64,000 nt of DNA, taken from NCBI GenBank assembly GCA_963662245.2, contig CAXXVQ010000008.1, positions 124,001 to 188,000 of the forward strand. The letters are read 5' to 3'. How positions within the stretch are numbered: the stretch's first letter is position 1; every line of letters starts with the position of its first letter. The stretch comes from JAFGVL01 sp963662245. GTDB lineage: Bacteria > Bacteroidota > Bacteroidia > Bacteroidales > Paludibacteraceae. The position numbers and the translations under genes were made by a program. Under the pieces are notes generated by a model. That model was not told where the DNA came from. It worked only from the letters and a program-made list of their open reading frames with translations, and searched no databases. Of this stretch, positions 26,769 through 36,412 are shown in pieces.

Positions 26769-26797
26769 AAAAGCGTTGGGAGAAATCTTAACGCTTT
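26769..26797 (+). terminator. Intrinsic terminator
   Basis: 9-bp stem AAAAGCGTT / AACGCTTTT with a 12-nt loop and following T-rich GCTTTTT. It ends the deacylase-like transcript. Confidence 0.85.
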
Positions 26798-26988
26798 TGC
26801 TTTTTGTTATTGGCTATATTGCTGCTGAAGCGGACAAATTCAGCTTGTGAATTTTTATTTAATGGAAAGATGTTTTTTAAATTTGTGAGACGCAGTTACA
26901 ATTATGTGAAGAACTTACAGATGCTCAAATTGCGTTTTATAAAATACTAATTTCATCCTCAATCTGTTGATTTGATGATTATATATAA

Positions 26989-29520
26989 ATGTTAGATCGT
27001 ATTGTAAAAATATTTTTTCTATTGATAATCCTTTGTTCTGGAAGCCTTATGGCCGGGACATATAAAGGTGTAATTCAAGATAGAGACAGTAAAGAGCCGA
27101 TACCTTTTGCAGCTATCCTGATAGAAAATGAGAGCAAAGGTGCTATTGCTGATGAAGAAGGTAATTTTACAATCGTGGTTTCAGAGACCTCAGCTCATCA
27201 GCAAACAATCAAAGTCTCAAGTATCGGTTATGATGATAAAGTAGTAATCCTTAATCAGAAAAATAGGGTATTGAAAATTGAGTTACAACAGGAGGCAAAG
27301 CAGCTAAATGAAGTTGTAATTACAAATAAAAAGTACCGTAATAAAGGTAATCCAGCCGTTGACCTTATCAAGAAAGTAATTGAAAATAAAAAAAATAATC
27401 GCTCTGAGGCTATTGATTACTACCAAATAAAAAAATATGAGAAAGTGCTATTTGCACTGGATGATATTACCCCCGAATTTAGGAGTAAGAAAATTTTTAA
27501 GCAATTTCAGTTTGTTTTTGAAAATACTGATACCACTAAGCTTAAAGGAAAAGAGATTCTCCCAATTTATTTAAAAGAGTCATCATCTGATATTTTTTAC
27601 CGCAAAGACCCTCAAAAAATGAAGGAGGTGGTAAGAGGTGAAAATATGGTGATGATAAACAAATATGTTGATAATCAAGGAATCTCTGAGTTTATACAAT
27701 ATCTCTACGAAGATGTTGATGTGTATCAAAACAACATCACTTTTCTTACCAATCAATTTTTGAGTCCTATTGCACCCGTTGCACCATCGTTTTATCGGTA
27801 TTATATTACGGATACTTTACTGGTAGATGGCGAAAAATGCGTGAATCTATTCTTTGCTGCAAGGAATAAGGAGGATATGTTATTTACAGGGAATATGTAT
27901 ATTACCCTTGATGGTAGCTATGCTTTGAAAAAGATTGATTTTACTTTGGATAAAAATGTCAATCTGAACTGGTTGCGCAATGTTCATATAACCCAGGAAT
28001 TTCAAAAAACACCGGATAAAGGTTGTATATTAGAGTCATACAGAACCGATATGGATTTTGGTGTAGCTAAAAGTATGCAAGGAATCTTTGCGCAAAAGCA
28101 AGTGATATATGGTGAACCGGATTTTTCTGTTTTACCGGATTCTGTTTTTGAAGGTTTGTCTTTGGTACGCGAAGATAGTGTGATAGAAATGGACAGCGCA
28201 TTTTGGCAAGAAAATAGGTTAGAGCCTTTGTCTAAATCTGAAGCGGGGACATATGAGGTAATGGATAAAGTGCAAGATGTACCGGTGTTTAAAAATTCAT
28301 TAGAAATAGCTGCATTGTTAATACAAGGCTATCATGATGTGGGAAAATATGAGATTGGTCCAGTTAGTACTTTTATAAGTTATAACTCTATTGAAGGATA
28401 TCGCCTTCGGTTTGGAGGGCGTACTACTCCGAAGCTTAACAAACGATTTATTTTTGATAGTTATTTGGCATATGGAACTCTCGATGAGCAATTTAAATAT
28501 TCTCTTGCCGGAACCTATTCTTTAACCAATAGGTCTATCTATGAATTTCCTGTGAAATATGTAAAACTAAGCTACACGGATGATACCAAAACCCCTGGTC
28601 AGGAGCTGGATTATATGCAGGTTAATAATGTGTTCTTGTCATTTAAAAGAGGGGTTGATGATAAAATATTCTACAATAAAACAGTTCAGTTGGAGTATCA
28701 AAATGAGTTTGAAAATCATTTCTCCTATCAGTTAGGTTATACAAATACATTGCAGGCGCCCGGTGGAAATTTGTGTTTTAGTTATTCTGATTATGCTTCA
28801 GGTATAAATGATGTGAATCAGCTAAATATCTCGGAACTGTATTTGAACTTGCGGTTTGCACCATATGAAAAGATATATCAAGGCAAGCAGTTTAGAACAA
28901 CGATTAACTCAACTTACCCTATTTTTCAACTCAAATATACTCTTGGTGCTGACTACTTAGGAAATGATTATAATTATCAGAAATTACAATTTGTTGTATC
29001 TAAACGATTCTATCTATCTGTATTCGGCTACTCTGATGTGCAACTTGAAGCTGCTAAAATGTTTGGGACAGTTCCATATCCTTTGTTGTTTATGCCAAGA
29101 GCAAATCAAACCTTTTCCTATCAGCCATTAAATTATAATCTGATGAATTTCCTTGAGTTTGTTTCCGATGAGTACTCTGCATTATTGATAGATCACTGTT
29201 TTAATGGGTTTTTCTTAAATAAAGTACCATTGGTTCAGAAATTAGGATTACGCGAGGTGATGAGCCTAAAGTTGATGTACGGTGGGCTTAGTGATAAAAA
29301 TAATCCATCGAAAAATGATGCCTTATTTAAGTTGCCAACAGAGAGTGATGGAACTCCTACAGCATTCATTTTCGGAACAAAACCATATGCTGAAGGCAGT
29401 GTTGGATTATCAAATATTTTTAAGTTTTTTAGGGTGGATTTTGTCTATCGGTTTACTTATCAAGATAATTCAAATGTATCTCCAATGGGCGTTCGTATGC
29501 GCATGAAGTTTGATTTCTAG
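26989..29520 (+). CDS. DUF5686 outer-membrane protein with carboxypeptidase-like regulatory domain
   Basis: 843 aa. Signal-like N terminus (ending SLMA), CarboxypepD_reg-like beta domain at about residues 24-110 (GVIQDRDSKEPIPFAAILIENESKGAIADEEGNFTI), then the DUF5686 region, whose C-terminal 400 residues are amphipathic strands typical of a large outer-membrane barrel ending in RMRMKFDF (terminal Phe). Unlike SusC proteins it has no TonB box or plug. Function of the family is unknown. Preceded by a 244-bp gap. Confidence 0.8.
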   Translation: MLDRIVKIFFLLIILCSGSLMAGTYKGVIQDRDSKEPIPFAAILIENESKGAIADEEGNFTIVVSETSAHQQTIKVSSIGYDDKVVILNQKNRVLKIELQQEAKQLNEVVITNKKYRNKGNPAVDLIKKVIENKKNNRSEAIDYYQIKKYEKVLFALDDITPEFRSKKIFKQFQFVFENTDTTKLKGKEILPIYLKESSSDIFYRKDPQKMKEVVRGENMVMINKYVDNQGISEFIQYLYEDVDVYQNNITFLTNQFLSPIAPVAPSFYRYYITDTLLVDGEKCVNLFFAARNKEDMLFTGNMYITLDGSYALKKIDFTLDKNVNLNWLRNVHITQEFQKTPDKGCILESYRTDMDFGVAKSMQGIFAQKQVIYGEPDFSVLPDSVFEGLSLVREDSVIEMDSAFWQENRLEPLSKSEAGTYEVMDKVQDVPVFKNSLEIAALLIQGYHDVGKYEIGPVSTFISYNSIEGYRLRFGGRTTPKLNKRFIFDSYLAYGTLDEQFKYSLAGTYSLTNRSIYEFPVKYVKLSYTDDTKTPGQELDYMQVNNVFLSFKRGVDDKIFYNKTVQLEYQNEFENHFSYQLGYTNTLQAPGGNLCFSYSDYASGINDVNQLNISELYLNLRFAPYEKIYQGKQFRTTINSTYPIFQLKYTLGADYLGNDYNYQKLQFVVSKRFYLSVFGYSDVQLEAAKMFGTVPYPLLFMPRANQTFSYQPLNYNLMNFLEFVSDEYSALLIDHCFNGFFLNKVPLVQKLGLREVMSLKLMYGGLSDKNNPSKNDALFKLPTESDGTPTAFIFGTKPYAEGSVGLSNIFKFFRVDFVYRFTYQDNSNVSPMGVRMRMKFDF

Positions 29521-29588
29521 GGTTTTAGTTTACCGTCCATTTGGGTTTAGATTAAGTTGTTAGTTCGGTTGTTTTAACATAAAATTCG

Positions 29589-29596
29589 TATCTTTG
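29589..29596 (+). promoter_or_regulatory. Predicted promoter -7 box
   Basis: TATCTTTG, with TTG at 29569-29571 (17-bp spacer, shorter than usual). It is 55 bp upstream of the lipid kinase gene. Confidence 0.55.
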
Positions 29597-29651
29597 CACG
29601 AATTCAATTAAAAGACAATTATTGTTTTTTAATAAGTGAAAAATTCCACTT

Positions 29652-30632
29652 ATGGCAAAAGCAACAAGAAAATTATGCTTCATCGTTAATCCGATAGCCG
29701 GAAATGGTAAAAACAAAGATTATTGCACTCAATTGATGGCTCAGATCAATACTCCAAATGCAGAATTGCATTGTATTGAGCTCGAGAGAACGGGTCAGGC
29801 ATCTGAAATCGCAAAACAATATACAAATAGAACCGATTGTACATTGATTTCTGTTGGGGGGGATGGCACTTTTAATGAAATCGCATCATCATTGGTTTAT
29901 GCAAAAGTTCCTGTGGCAATAGTGCCAAGAGGTTCTGGCAATGGTCTTGCAAGAATGATTAAAGTGCCTGAGCGAAAGAAAGATATTGGTAGATATCTAC
30001 TTAGCGGACAAGAAAAACAAGTCGATGTCGGTAAAGTAAATAATCAGTATTTCTTTTGCACCTGTGGTTTTGGATTTGATGCGCATATAGCAGCCGTTTT
30101 CAATAAAGGTAAGGTGAGAGGCGGACAGCGTTATGTTAAGAGTGTTCTTAGGCAGTTATTATCATATTCTCCTGTAGAAGCAGAATTTACATTAGACGGG
30201 AAAGAGTATAAAGGGAAGTTTTTCTTAGTAACCTTTTCCAACGCAAATCAATATGGAAACAATGCTTATATTGCTCCAGATGCTGACTTGTCTGATGGTT
30301 TATTGCATGCAACAATCTTACATCCATTTCCTCAAGTACTAGCTCCGTTGATGACTACAGCTTTATTAGGTGGATTTATTAATAAAATGCCTTTTATAGA
30401 GACAGTGACATTTAAAAAGGCAGAGATTAAATCTGTTTCGTCACCATGTTTCCACTGTGATGGCGAAAGTTTGGATATGCAATACCCAACAACGGTTGAA
30501 GTTTTAAATAAGGCCTTGAGATTAATTGTGCCAAAACGCTACCATTTAAATCCTCAGAGAAACGATAGAATTAAGCTCTTGAATGATCAGCTTGAATCTA
30601 TCTTTAAGGATGGGAAGATGATTCATTATTAA
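29652..30632 (+). CDS. Diacylglycerol kinase / YegS-BmrU family lipid kinase
   Basis: 326 aa. NPIAGNGK at residues 13-20 and GGDGTFNE from 69 (ATP-binding GGDGT motif), then VPRGSGNGLAR and a C-terminal CHCDGE segment (PCFHCDGESL), all diagnostic of the DAGK catalytic domain family. The enzymes phosphorylate diacylglycerol, sphingosine-like bases or related lipids at the inner membrane; in a Bacteroidales host, which may make sphingolipids, the true substrate cannot be told from sequence. Next gene is an N-acyltransferase that may also act in lipid synthesis. Confidence 0.88.
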   Translation: MAKATRKLCFIVNPIAGNGKNKDYCTQLMAQINTPNAELHCIELERTGQASEIAKQYTNRTDCTLISVGGDGTFNEIASSLVYAKVPVAIVPRGSGNGLARMIKVPERKKDIGRYLLSGQEKQVDVGKVNNQYFFCTCGFGFDAHIAAVFNKGKVRGGQRYVKSVLRQLLSYSPVEAEFTLDGKEYKGKFFLVTFSNANQYGNNAYIAPDADLSDGLLHATILHPFPQVLAPLMTTALLGGFINKMPFIETVTFKKAEIKSVSSPCFHCDGESLDMQYPTTVEVLNKALRLIVPKRYHLNPQRNDRIKLLNDQLESIFKDGKMIHY

Positions 30633-30679
30633 AAAAAGAAGCCTTTAAACTTTAATTCGTATCGTTCATCAATAATTTA

Positions 30680-30710
30680 TTGTTCTATTTTTTGTAGAAT
30701 GTTAATTTTG
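30680..30710 (+). promoter_or_regulatory. Full Bacteroidota promoter upstream of the GNAT acyltransferase
   Basis: TTG at 30680-30682, a 20-bp spacer, then TAATTTTG at 30703-30710. This places the transcript start near 30716, downstream of the first in-frame ATG at 30699, and argues for translation from 30723 or a later ATG. Confidence 0.6.
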
Positions 30711-30722
30711 CATGATAATAGT

Positions 30723-31682
30723 ATGCCGATGAAAGCTGTAATGCCACCTATAGATACCGATATTTTAGAGCAAGAATTGATTCTTGCTCAATTTATTCGT
30801 GAGACTAATAAAGGTAACAATCAGATATATGTTTTTTCCGCTCACCAATGTCCAAACTTGATGAAAGAGGTTGGTCGAGTTCGTGAAATGTCTTTTCGTA
30901 TTGGTGGTGGAGGTACCGGAGGTGAGTGTGATACTGATGAATTTGACTATATGGATAAGCCATATAAGCAATTAGTCGTATGGAGTCCTGTGGAAAAGGA
31001 AATCGTGGGTGGATATCGTTTTATTATGGGGCGTGATATGAAGCTATTGCCTGATGGTCAGCCGGATATTGTTACTTCTCATATGTTCCGTTTCTCGGAA
31101 AAATTTCTGAAAGAATACTTGCCAAATACAATTGACTTAGGGCGTGCATTTATTCACCCAGATTATCAATCAACAACTACTCGCCCCAAAAGCATATTTG
31201 CTTTTGATAACTTGTGGGATGGCTTATTGGTATTGCCATATTTTGAGCCTGAAATTCGTTATGCTATTGGTAAAATGACTATTTATCCAAAATATGATGA
31301 GCGCTGTCGTACGGCAATATTTTATTTCTTAAGCCATTTTTTGGGAGATAAAGACGATTTGTTGACGCTAAAAGAACCATTCTTTGACAAGACAACTGCT
31401 GTTGATGAAGAAATTGCAGCTATTTTTGAAGAAGGAGATGCCGTAGAAAATAACTATAATCGTTTATGTCAATTTGTGCGTGGCTGTGGAGTTAGTGTTC
31501 CTCCTTTGATTAATTCATATTATCGTTTGTCATCTAAAATGCGCGTGTTTGGAACCGGAGTAAATACTGAGTTTGGAAATATTTTTGATACCGGTAGCAT
31601 GATTGATGTTCAGGAGATTAATCCAGATAAGGTGGCAAGACATATTGATTCATTTTTAGAAAAGAATCCGCAATTTGCATGA
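30723..31682 (+). CDS. GNAT-family N-acyltransferase (OlsB/GlsB/hemolysin-like)
   Basis: 319 aa from MPMKAVMPPIDTD; the in-frame ATG at 30699 lies inside the predicted promoter. The sequence follows the Acetyltransf_5 pattern: FSAHQCPNLMKEVGRVREMSFR, GGTGGECDTDEFD, QLVVWSPVEKEIVGGYRFI, SEKF...IDLGRAFIHPDYQ. Relatives acylate ornithine (OlsB) or glycine (GlsB in Bacteroides) as the first step of aminolipid synthesis using acyl-ACP. Glycine-lipid synthesis is the most likely role in this phylum but is inferred; the O-acyltransferase partner is not next to it. Confidence 0.78.
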   Translation: MPMKAVMPPIDTDILEQELILAQFIRETNKGNNQIYVFSAHQCPNLMKEVGRVREMSFRIGGGGTGGECDTDEFDYMDKPYKQLVVWSPVEKEIVGGYRFIMGRDMKLLPDGQPDIVTSHMFRFSEKFLKEYLPNTIDLGRAFIHPDYQSTTTRPKSIFAFDNLWDGLLVLPYFEPEIRYAIGKMTIYPKYDERCRTAIFYFLSHFLGDKDDLLTLKEPFFDKTTAVDEEIAAIFEEGDAVENNYNRLCQFVRGCGVSVPPLINSYYRLSSKMRVFGTGVNTEFGNIFDTGSMIDVQEINPDKVARHIDSFLEKNPQFA

Positions 31683-31739
31683 TTTTACCACTAAGACACA
31701 AAGCTCACGGCGAAAACAATCTTTGTGTTTTCTCTTAGC

Positions 31740-31835
31740 ATAGAACTGATGTTTTTTTAGGGACAGCGTCCCCTTCTATTTGTAGAAACTATAGAAATAA
31801 AGATATAAGGTGCAGAGCACCGTTCTATTTCCTCT
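31740..31835. repeat. Small palindromic repeat
   Basis: AGGGACAGCGTCCCCTTCTA at 31759 and AAGGTGCAGAGCACCGTTCT at 31808 form hairpins flanking TTTGTAGAAACTATAGAAAT. GGTGCAGMGCACCG also occurs inside the MITE at 35047. It lies in the 201-bp gap between the acyltransferase and uvrA genes. Confidence 0.55.
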
Positions 31836-31883
31836 GTGAGTCTCAGCGAAATCTCCCCGTTTCTCTGCGGTTAACTCTTTTTA

Positions 31884-34688
31884 TTAGAATTTTTCTGCTA
31901 AATATTTCCCTGTATATGAATCTTTGCATTCTAGCAAATTTTCAGGAGTGCCTTCAAAAACAAGATTTCCACCTTTATCACCACCTTCAGGACCAAGGTC
32001 GATAATGTGGTCAGCACATTTAATTACATCCATATTGTGCTCGATTATGATTACGGTATGACCTTTTTCAATTAAAGCATTAAAGGCCTTCATCAGTGTT
32101 TTGATATCGTGGAAGTGAAGCCCTGTTGTTGGTTCATCAAATACGAAGATGGTAGGTTCCGGTTTCTCGTTAGCAAGGAAGAATGCTAGTTTTACGCGTT
32201 GACTCTCACCACCCGAAAGCGTACTGCTTGATTGGCCCAGTTTAATGTAACCTAATCCTACATCTTGTAATGGCTGAAGTCGTTTTGAAATTTTCTTACA
32301 TGTAGTGCAATCTTTTTCAGCACCAAAGAATTCGATAGCTTGGTTAACTGTCATTTCAAGTACATCATAAATTGATGCTCCTTTAAACATGATTTCCAGT
32401 ATTTCATTCTTGAAGCGTTTGCCATGACAGCTTTCACACTCCAGAACCAAGTCGGCCATAAACTGCATTTCTACAGTTACGGTTCCTTCTCCTTGACATT
32501 CTTCACATCGACCACCTTCAACATTAAACGAGAAGTGTGCCGGTGTATACCCCATTTGCTTACTTAACTGTTGCGCAGCAAAAAGTTTACGAATCTCATC
32601 GTAAGCTTTAAGGTAAGTTACCGGATTTGAACGAGATGAACGACCAATTGGGTTTTGATCTACAAACTCGATGTCAGATGCTAAATGCATGCTGCCTTGC
32701 AATGAGCCAAACGAACCTGTTTTGTCTGCTACGCCACCGTAATATTTTTTCACGCCCGCATAAAATACATCACGCACTAGCGATGATTTACCAGAACCAC
32801 TCACACCTGTTACTACGGTGATAATGTTAAGAGGGAATTTTACATCTAGTCCTTTTAGGTTATTTTCACTAGCCCCTAAAACTTCGATATAGTTATTCCA
32901 TTTGCGACGGCTAGTTGGAGTTTCTATTTGGTCAGTACCGGTCAAATATTTAATAGTAAATGAGTCTTTTGCTTCTTCTGCTTTTGTTTCAATATCAGCA
33001 TAGTTGCCCTCAAAAACTACCTCTCCTCCAAGTCGGCCTGCTCTAGGTCCAATATCAATAATATAATCAGCTGCGCGGATAATCTCCTCGTCGTGTTCTA
33101 CCACAACTACGGTATTACCAAGTTGCTGCAATTGACGAAGAACTTTAATTAATAAATGAGTGTCTCGAGAGTGTAAACCAATACTTGGCTCATCTAAAAT
33201 ATACAGTGAACCCACCAGACTGCTTCCAAGCGAGGTAGCTAAGTTGATGCGTTGGCTTTCACCGCCTGAAAGTGTGTTGCTAAGGCGGTTAAGTGTAAGA
33301 TAGCTCAAGCCAACATCCATTAGGAAGTGGATGCGGTTGTTGATTTCTATCATCAAGCGTTTTGCTGTAGCAGCATCAGCTTTGCTGAGTTTTAAATCTT
33401 CGAAAAATGGTTTTAGTTCGGATATTGGCATTTCTACCAAATCAGTGATGGATTTCCCACCCACTTTTACCCAACTAGCTTCTTTTTTCAAGCGAGAGCC
33501 ATGGCATTCCGGACAAATGGTTTTGCCACGGTAGCGCGCTAGCATTACTCGGTATTGTATTTTATATTGCCCATCTTCTAAGTGTTTGAAGAAGGCATCT
33601 AGTCCTTTAAAATATTTATTCCCTGTCCATATTAGGCGGCGTTGCTCATCTGTTAGCTGATAATATGGTTTGTGAATTGGAAAATCAAATTTATCCGCAG
33701 CATGGATTAATTCTTTTTTCCATTCGCTCATGGTTTCACCTTTCCAACAGGCAACGGCATCTTCGTAAATAGATAGTGCCTTGTTTGGTACAACCAAGTT
33801 TTCGTCAATGCCTATTACGCGACCAAAACCTTCACACTTAGGGCATGCTCCCAGCGGATTATTAAAGCTGAATAGCTGTTCCGACGGCATTTCGAAAGTG
33901 ATTCCATCTGCTTCAAATTTCTTTGAAAAATGTTTGCGAGAGGTTTTGTCTTCACCGTAAATTAGCAAGTAGCAACTGTCTTTTCCTTCATAGAAAGCAG
34001 TTTCAAGAGAATCAGTAATACGGCTAATTGAGCTTTGCTCACTGTTAACGCTTAAACGGTCAATTACCAAGAAAATCTTTTTGGCATCTTTTAGCAACTT
34101 CACATCTTCCAAAGCATCGCTAATGCGCAAGATTTCTTCGTTAATTTCAATACGGCTAAAGCCTTGTTGCTGAAGGATTTCAAGATGTTGTTCTGTTGAG
34201 CGATCTTCAGGAACAGAAATAGGGGCAAGGATAATAAATTTTGTGCCTTCAGGATATTCTAATAAATGTTTTACTACATCTTCAGGGCTGTGTTTTTTGA
34301 CCACCTCGCCTGAAACAGGTGAGTAAGTTTTACCAATGCGAGCAAATAACAGTTTGATGTATTCGTATACCTCGGTACTTGTACCTACAGTCGATCGCGG
34401 GTTGCGAGTATTTACTTTTTGTTCAATGGCAATTGCAGGCGGAATGCCTTTGATATAGTCTACTTCCGGCTTGCTCATACGCCCCAAGAACTGGCGAGCG
34501 TAACTTGACAAACTTTCTACATATCGGCGTTGCCCTTCGGCATAAAGTGTGTCAAACGCTAATGATGATTTTCCTGAACCGGATAAGCCTGTAATAACAA
34601 CCAATTTGTTGCGTGGTATTTCCACATCAATGTTCTTTAGGTTGTGCACGCGGGCTGCTTTTATGATAATATTTCCTTGCTTTGCCAT
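31884..34688 (-). CDS. uvrA: Excinuclease ABC subunit A
   Basis: 934 aa, full length for UvrA. Damage-recognition ATPase of nucleotide excision repair. Two ABC modules: Walker A GLSGSGKSS near residue 34 and GVSGSGKSS near 640, two LSGGESQR signatures, Walker B YILDEPSIGLH and VFDEPTTGLH. Zinc modules CPKCEGFG, CPECHGSRLK and CEECQGEGTV ... CESCHGKRF are intact. Monocistronic with its own -7 box. Confidence 0.97.
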   Translation of the reverse strand: MAKQGNIIIKAARVHNLKNIDVEIPRNKLVVITGLSGSGKSSLAFDTLYAEGQRRYVESLSSYARQFLGRMSKPEVDYIKGIPPAIAIEQKVNTRNPRSTVGTSTEVYEYIKLLFARIGKTYSPVSGEVVKKHSPEDVVKHLLEYPEGTKFIILAPISVPEDRSTEQHLEILQQQGFSRIEINEEILRISDALEDVKLLKDAKKIFLVIDRLSVNSEQSSISRITDSLETAFYEGKDSCYLLIYGEDKTSRKHFSKKFEADGITFEMPSEQLFSFNNPLGACPKCEGFGRVIGIDENLVVPNKALSIYEDAVACWKGETMSEWKKELIHAADKFDFPIHKPYYQLTDEQRRLIWTGNKYFKGLDAFFKHLEDGQYKIQYRVMLARYRGKTICPECHGSRLKKEASWVKVGGKSITDLVEMPISELKPFFEDLKLSKADAATAKRLMIEINNRIHFLMDVGLSYLTLNRLSNTLSGGESQRINLATSLGSSLVGSLYILDEPSIGLHSRDTHLLIKVLRQLQQLGNTVVVVEHDEEIIRAADYIIDIGPRAGRLGGEVVFEGNYADIETKAEEAKDSFTIKYLTGTDQIETPTSRRKWNNYIEVLGASENNLKGLDVKFPLNIITVVTGVSGSGKSSLVRDVFYAGVKKYYGGVADKTGSFGSLQGSMHLASDIEFVDQNPIGRSSRSNPVTYLKAYDEIRKLFAAQQLSKQMGYTPAHFSFNVEGGRCEECQGEGTVTVEMQFMADLVLECESCHGKRFKNEILEIMFKGASIYDVLEMTVNQAIEFFGAEKDCTTCKKISKRLQPLQDVGLGYIKLGQSSSTLSGGESQRVKLAFFLANEKPEPTIFVFDEPTTGLHFHDIKTLMKAFNALIEKGHTVIIIEHNMDVIKCADHIIDLGPEGGDKGGNLVFEGTPENLLECKDSYTGKYLAEKF

Positions 34689-34708
34689 GATAAAAAGTCG
34701 ATAAACAG

Positions 34709-34716
34709 CAAAGGTA
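34709..34716 (-). promoter_or_regulatory. Predicted promoter -7 box for uvrA
   Basis: Minus strand TACCTTTG, 21 bp before the uvrA start codon. Confidence 0.5.
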
Positions 34717-34851
34717 AGAAAACAACGGGAAACGATTAACGATAAACGATTAATAATAGTGAAAAGGAGTGAAACTTGCCTTCGACTTCCCTTAGGCAGC
34801 GGAGAGCGTAAGACGGTGAGTGAGCGTAGTAGAACTCAAAGTCGTGAAAAG

Positions 34852-35128
34852 AAAAAAGCAAGCCTAATTAGGCAGTCGTGGTCGGAAGAAAATATTTGCT
34901 TATAAATTACAAGCAGTTTAATAGCACGGTACGCTGTACCTATAAGAGATATCAAATATAAAACTTCTACCAATAGCATGGTGCGCTGCACCTTTAGCTG
35001 CATAGCAGCGTTCTATCGGTAGAAATCATTTTAGAACAAGAAATAAGGTGCAGCGCACCGTACTATTAAGAAAGTTTATTTCCCATAAAATCTTCCGACC
35101 ACGACTGCCTAATTAGGCTTGCTTTTTT
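34852..35128 (-). terminator. Terminator hairpin split by a MITE
   Basis: Left arm AAAAAAGCAAGCC at 34852-34864 and right arm GGCTTGCTTTTTT at 35116-35128 form the stem of what was one intrinsic terminator, with TAATTA between them, downstream of the outer-membrane gene ending at 35139. The MITE at 34873-35107 was inserted in the loop. Because of the target duplication each side still has a complete CCTAATTAGG palindrome. Confidence 0.7.
34873..35107. mobile_element. 235-bp MITE related to the IS4-family element at 38651
   Basis: 17-bp terminal inverted repeats CAGTCGTGGTCGGAAGA (34873-34889) and its complement (35091-35107), perfect within the element and 16/17 identical to the ends of the IS at 38651-40040. 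Flanked by the direct repeat CCTAATTAGG (34863-34872 and 35108-35117). It contains no coding sequence; the interior 34918-35067 is itself an inverted repeat (TAATAGCACGGTACGCTG against GCAGCGCACCGTACTATTA) of the same kind as the 31740 repeat. Presumably mobilised by the IS transposase. Confidence 0.85.
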
Positions 35129-35138
35129 ATGCAATAGC

Positions 35139-36194
35139 TTATTTGTATAATCTTAAACCAACAGACAAATCAATTCTAGTTAAGTTTTCATAGGACTCTT
35201 CATCCAATTCAACTTTTTGGGTATTTGTTCCATTATTGATATTATATTCAGTCAATGATCCGGCAATAATTCCCACTTTAAATCCTAAACCAAAGCTTTC
35301 TGATAATCCTATATCATATCCTAAGCCAAACGAAAATCCAACTGTGTTACCTGTAATCTTGTATGGGTCAAATAAAACTGCTTCATCTACATATCTGATG
35401 TATCCGATAGCAAAATCCATTAGAAAAGCATTTCTTTTGTCTAAGGTTCTTATTGTGAAGCTTGGTGCAATGAAGGAGATTGTAATGTCGTCACTCATTT
35501 TGCCATATTGCAAGTTATTATAAAAGTCATAGCCGTATATATCCATGCTATTTGAACTTCTAAATGCATTATACATAATCCCAATTCCATATGATTCTTT
35601 ATAGAAATAGGTTAAGTCAGCACCATAGTGATATCCTGATTTTAAATCTTTCATATAACTTTCAAAATCGCTTGGTGTATCGTCAGATATTTTAGCAACT
35701 CGGTAGCTATAACCTCCATTTACAGCAAGTCTAAGGCGAGAGTAATTGTTGTTTACTAACGGTTCAACTTTTTTTGTAGTTGTGAGATAGCTCTTTTGGT
35801 AATCTTTTACCTTAGATAAAGGGAGCATTGTGTTTCTAGTAACATCATTTTTTTCAAATGTGAAGTAAATATTCACAGAATCAATTTCTGTTATTTTACA
35901 TAAGATTGAGTCTCCTGTATCTGTTACAACTAAATCTTTTGAAGTGGTAATTACAACTAATGGTTCATTAGTCTTTTTAGAGTAATAGTTTGTTTGGTTT
36001 TCCTTTACCTTAGATAAAGGGAGCATAGTCCTCTTAGTTTCATCATTTTTCTCAAAATCAAAGTAGATATTTCCATCTTTAATTCCGGTTACTTTACAGT
36101 TGATTGAATCTCCGGTATTTGTTAGAATTAAATCTTGTGCGTATGTGATACTTGTCGCAATAAAGATTAAGGATAGAATAAATAGTTTTTTCAT
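35139..36194 (-). CDS. Exported protein with two tandem beta modules and an outer-membrane barrel
   Basis: 351 aa with signal peptide (cleavage near TYAQ). Residues 21-70 and 87-136 are homologous repeats: each has TGDSI-CK, IYFxFEKND, TMLPLSKVK. The C-terminal 200 residues (LRLAVNGGYSYRVAK to LSVGLRLYK) are amphipathic strands of an 8- to 10-stranded barrel. The repeats may form periplasmic or surface beta domains. No family function known. A -7 box (minus strand TATTTTTG, 36231-36224) lies 30 bp upstream. Confidence 0.7.
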   Translation of the reverse strand: MKKLFILSLIFIATSITYAQDLILTNTGDSINCKVTGIKDGNIYFDFEKNDETKRTMLPLSKVKENQTNYYSKKTNEPLVVITTSKDLVVTDTGDSILCKITEIDSVNIYFTFEKNDVTRNTMLPLSKVKDYQKSYLTTTKKVEPLVNNNYSRLRLAVNGGYSYRVAKISDDTPSDFESYMKDLKSGYHYGADLTYFYKESYGIGIMYNAFRSSNSMDIYGYDFYNNLQYGKMSDDITISFIAPSFTIRTLDKRNAFLMDFAIGYIRYVDEAVLFDPYKITGNTVGFSFGLGYDIGLSESFGLGFKVGIIAGSLTEYNINNGTNTQKVELDEESYENLTRIDLSVGLRLYK

Positions 36195-36412
36195 GTTTAA
36201 AAAAGAGTGTTTTTTGTAGCAGGCAAAAATAGATATATAAAATTAATTATATGAGTCGATTTGGTTTGTTTTTTCTGTGTGCTATAAGATATTTTAGATG
36301 ATTGTTTATCGTTTGTGATATTTCACTATTACTGTATCTAATAATTTGGCAGTTGTTAAAAGAGATGCGTTAATATTTTATATTTGGCTTCTTAAAAAAA
36401 TAAGAACAGAAT

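Noticed and set aside
26830..26970. Possible remnant of a type I restriction subunit (LCEELTDAQIAFYKILIS) before the DUF5686 gene
   Set aside because: Only about 18 residues look protein-like and there are stops on both sides. The resemblance to the LTxxxxAFYDxL motif of HsdR is too short to support.
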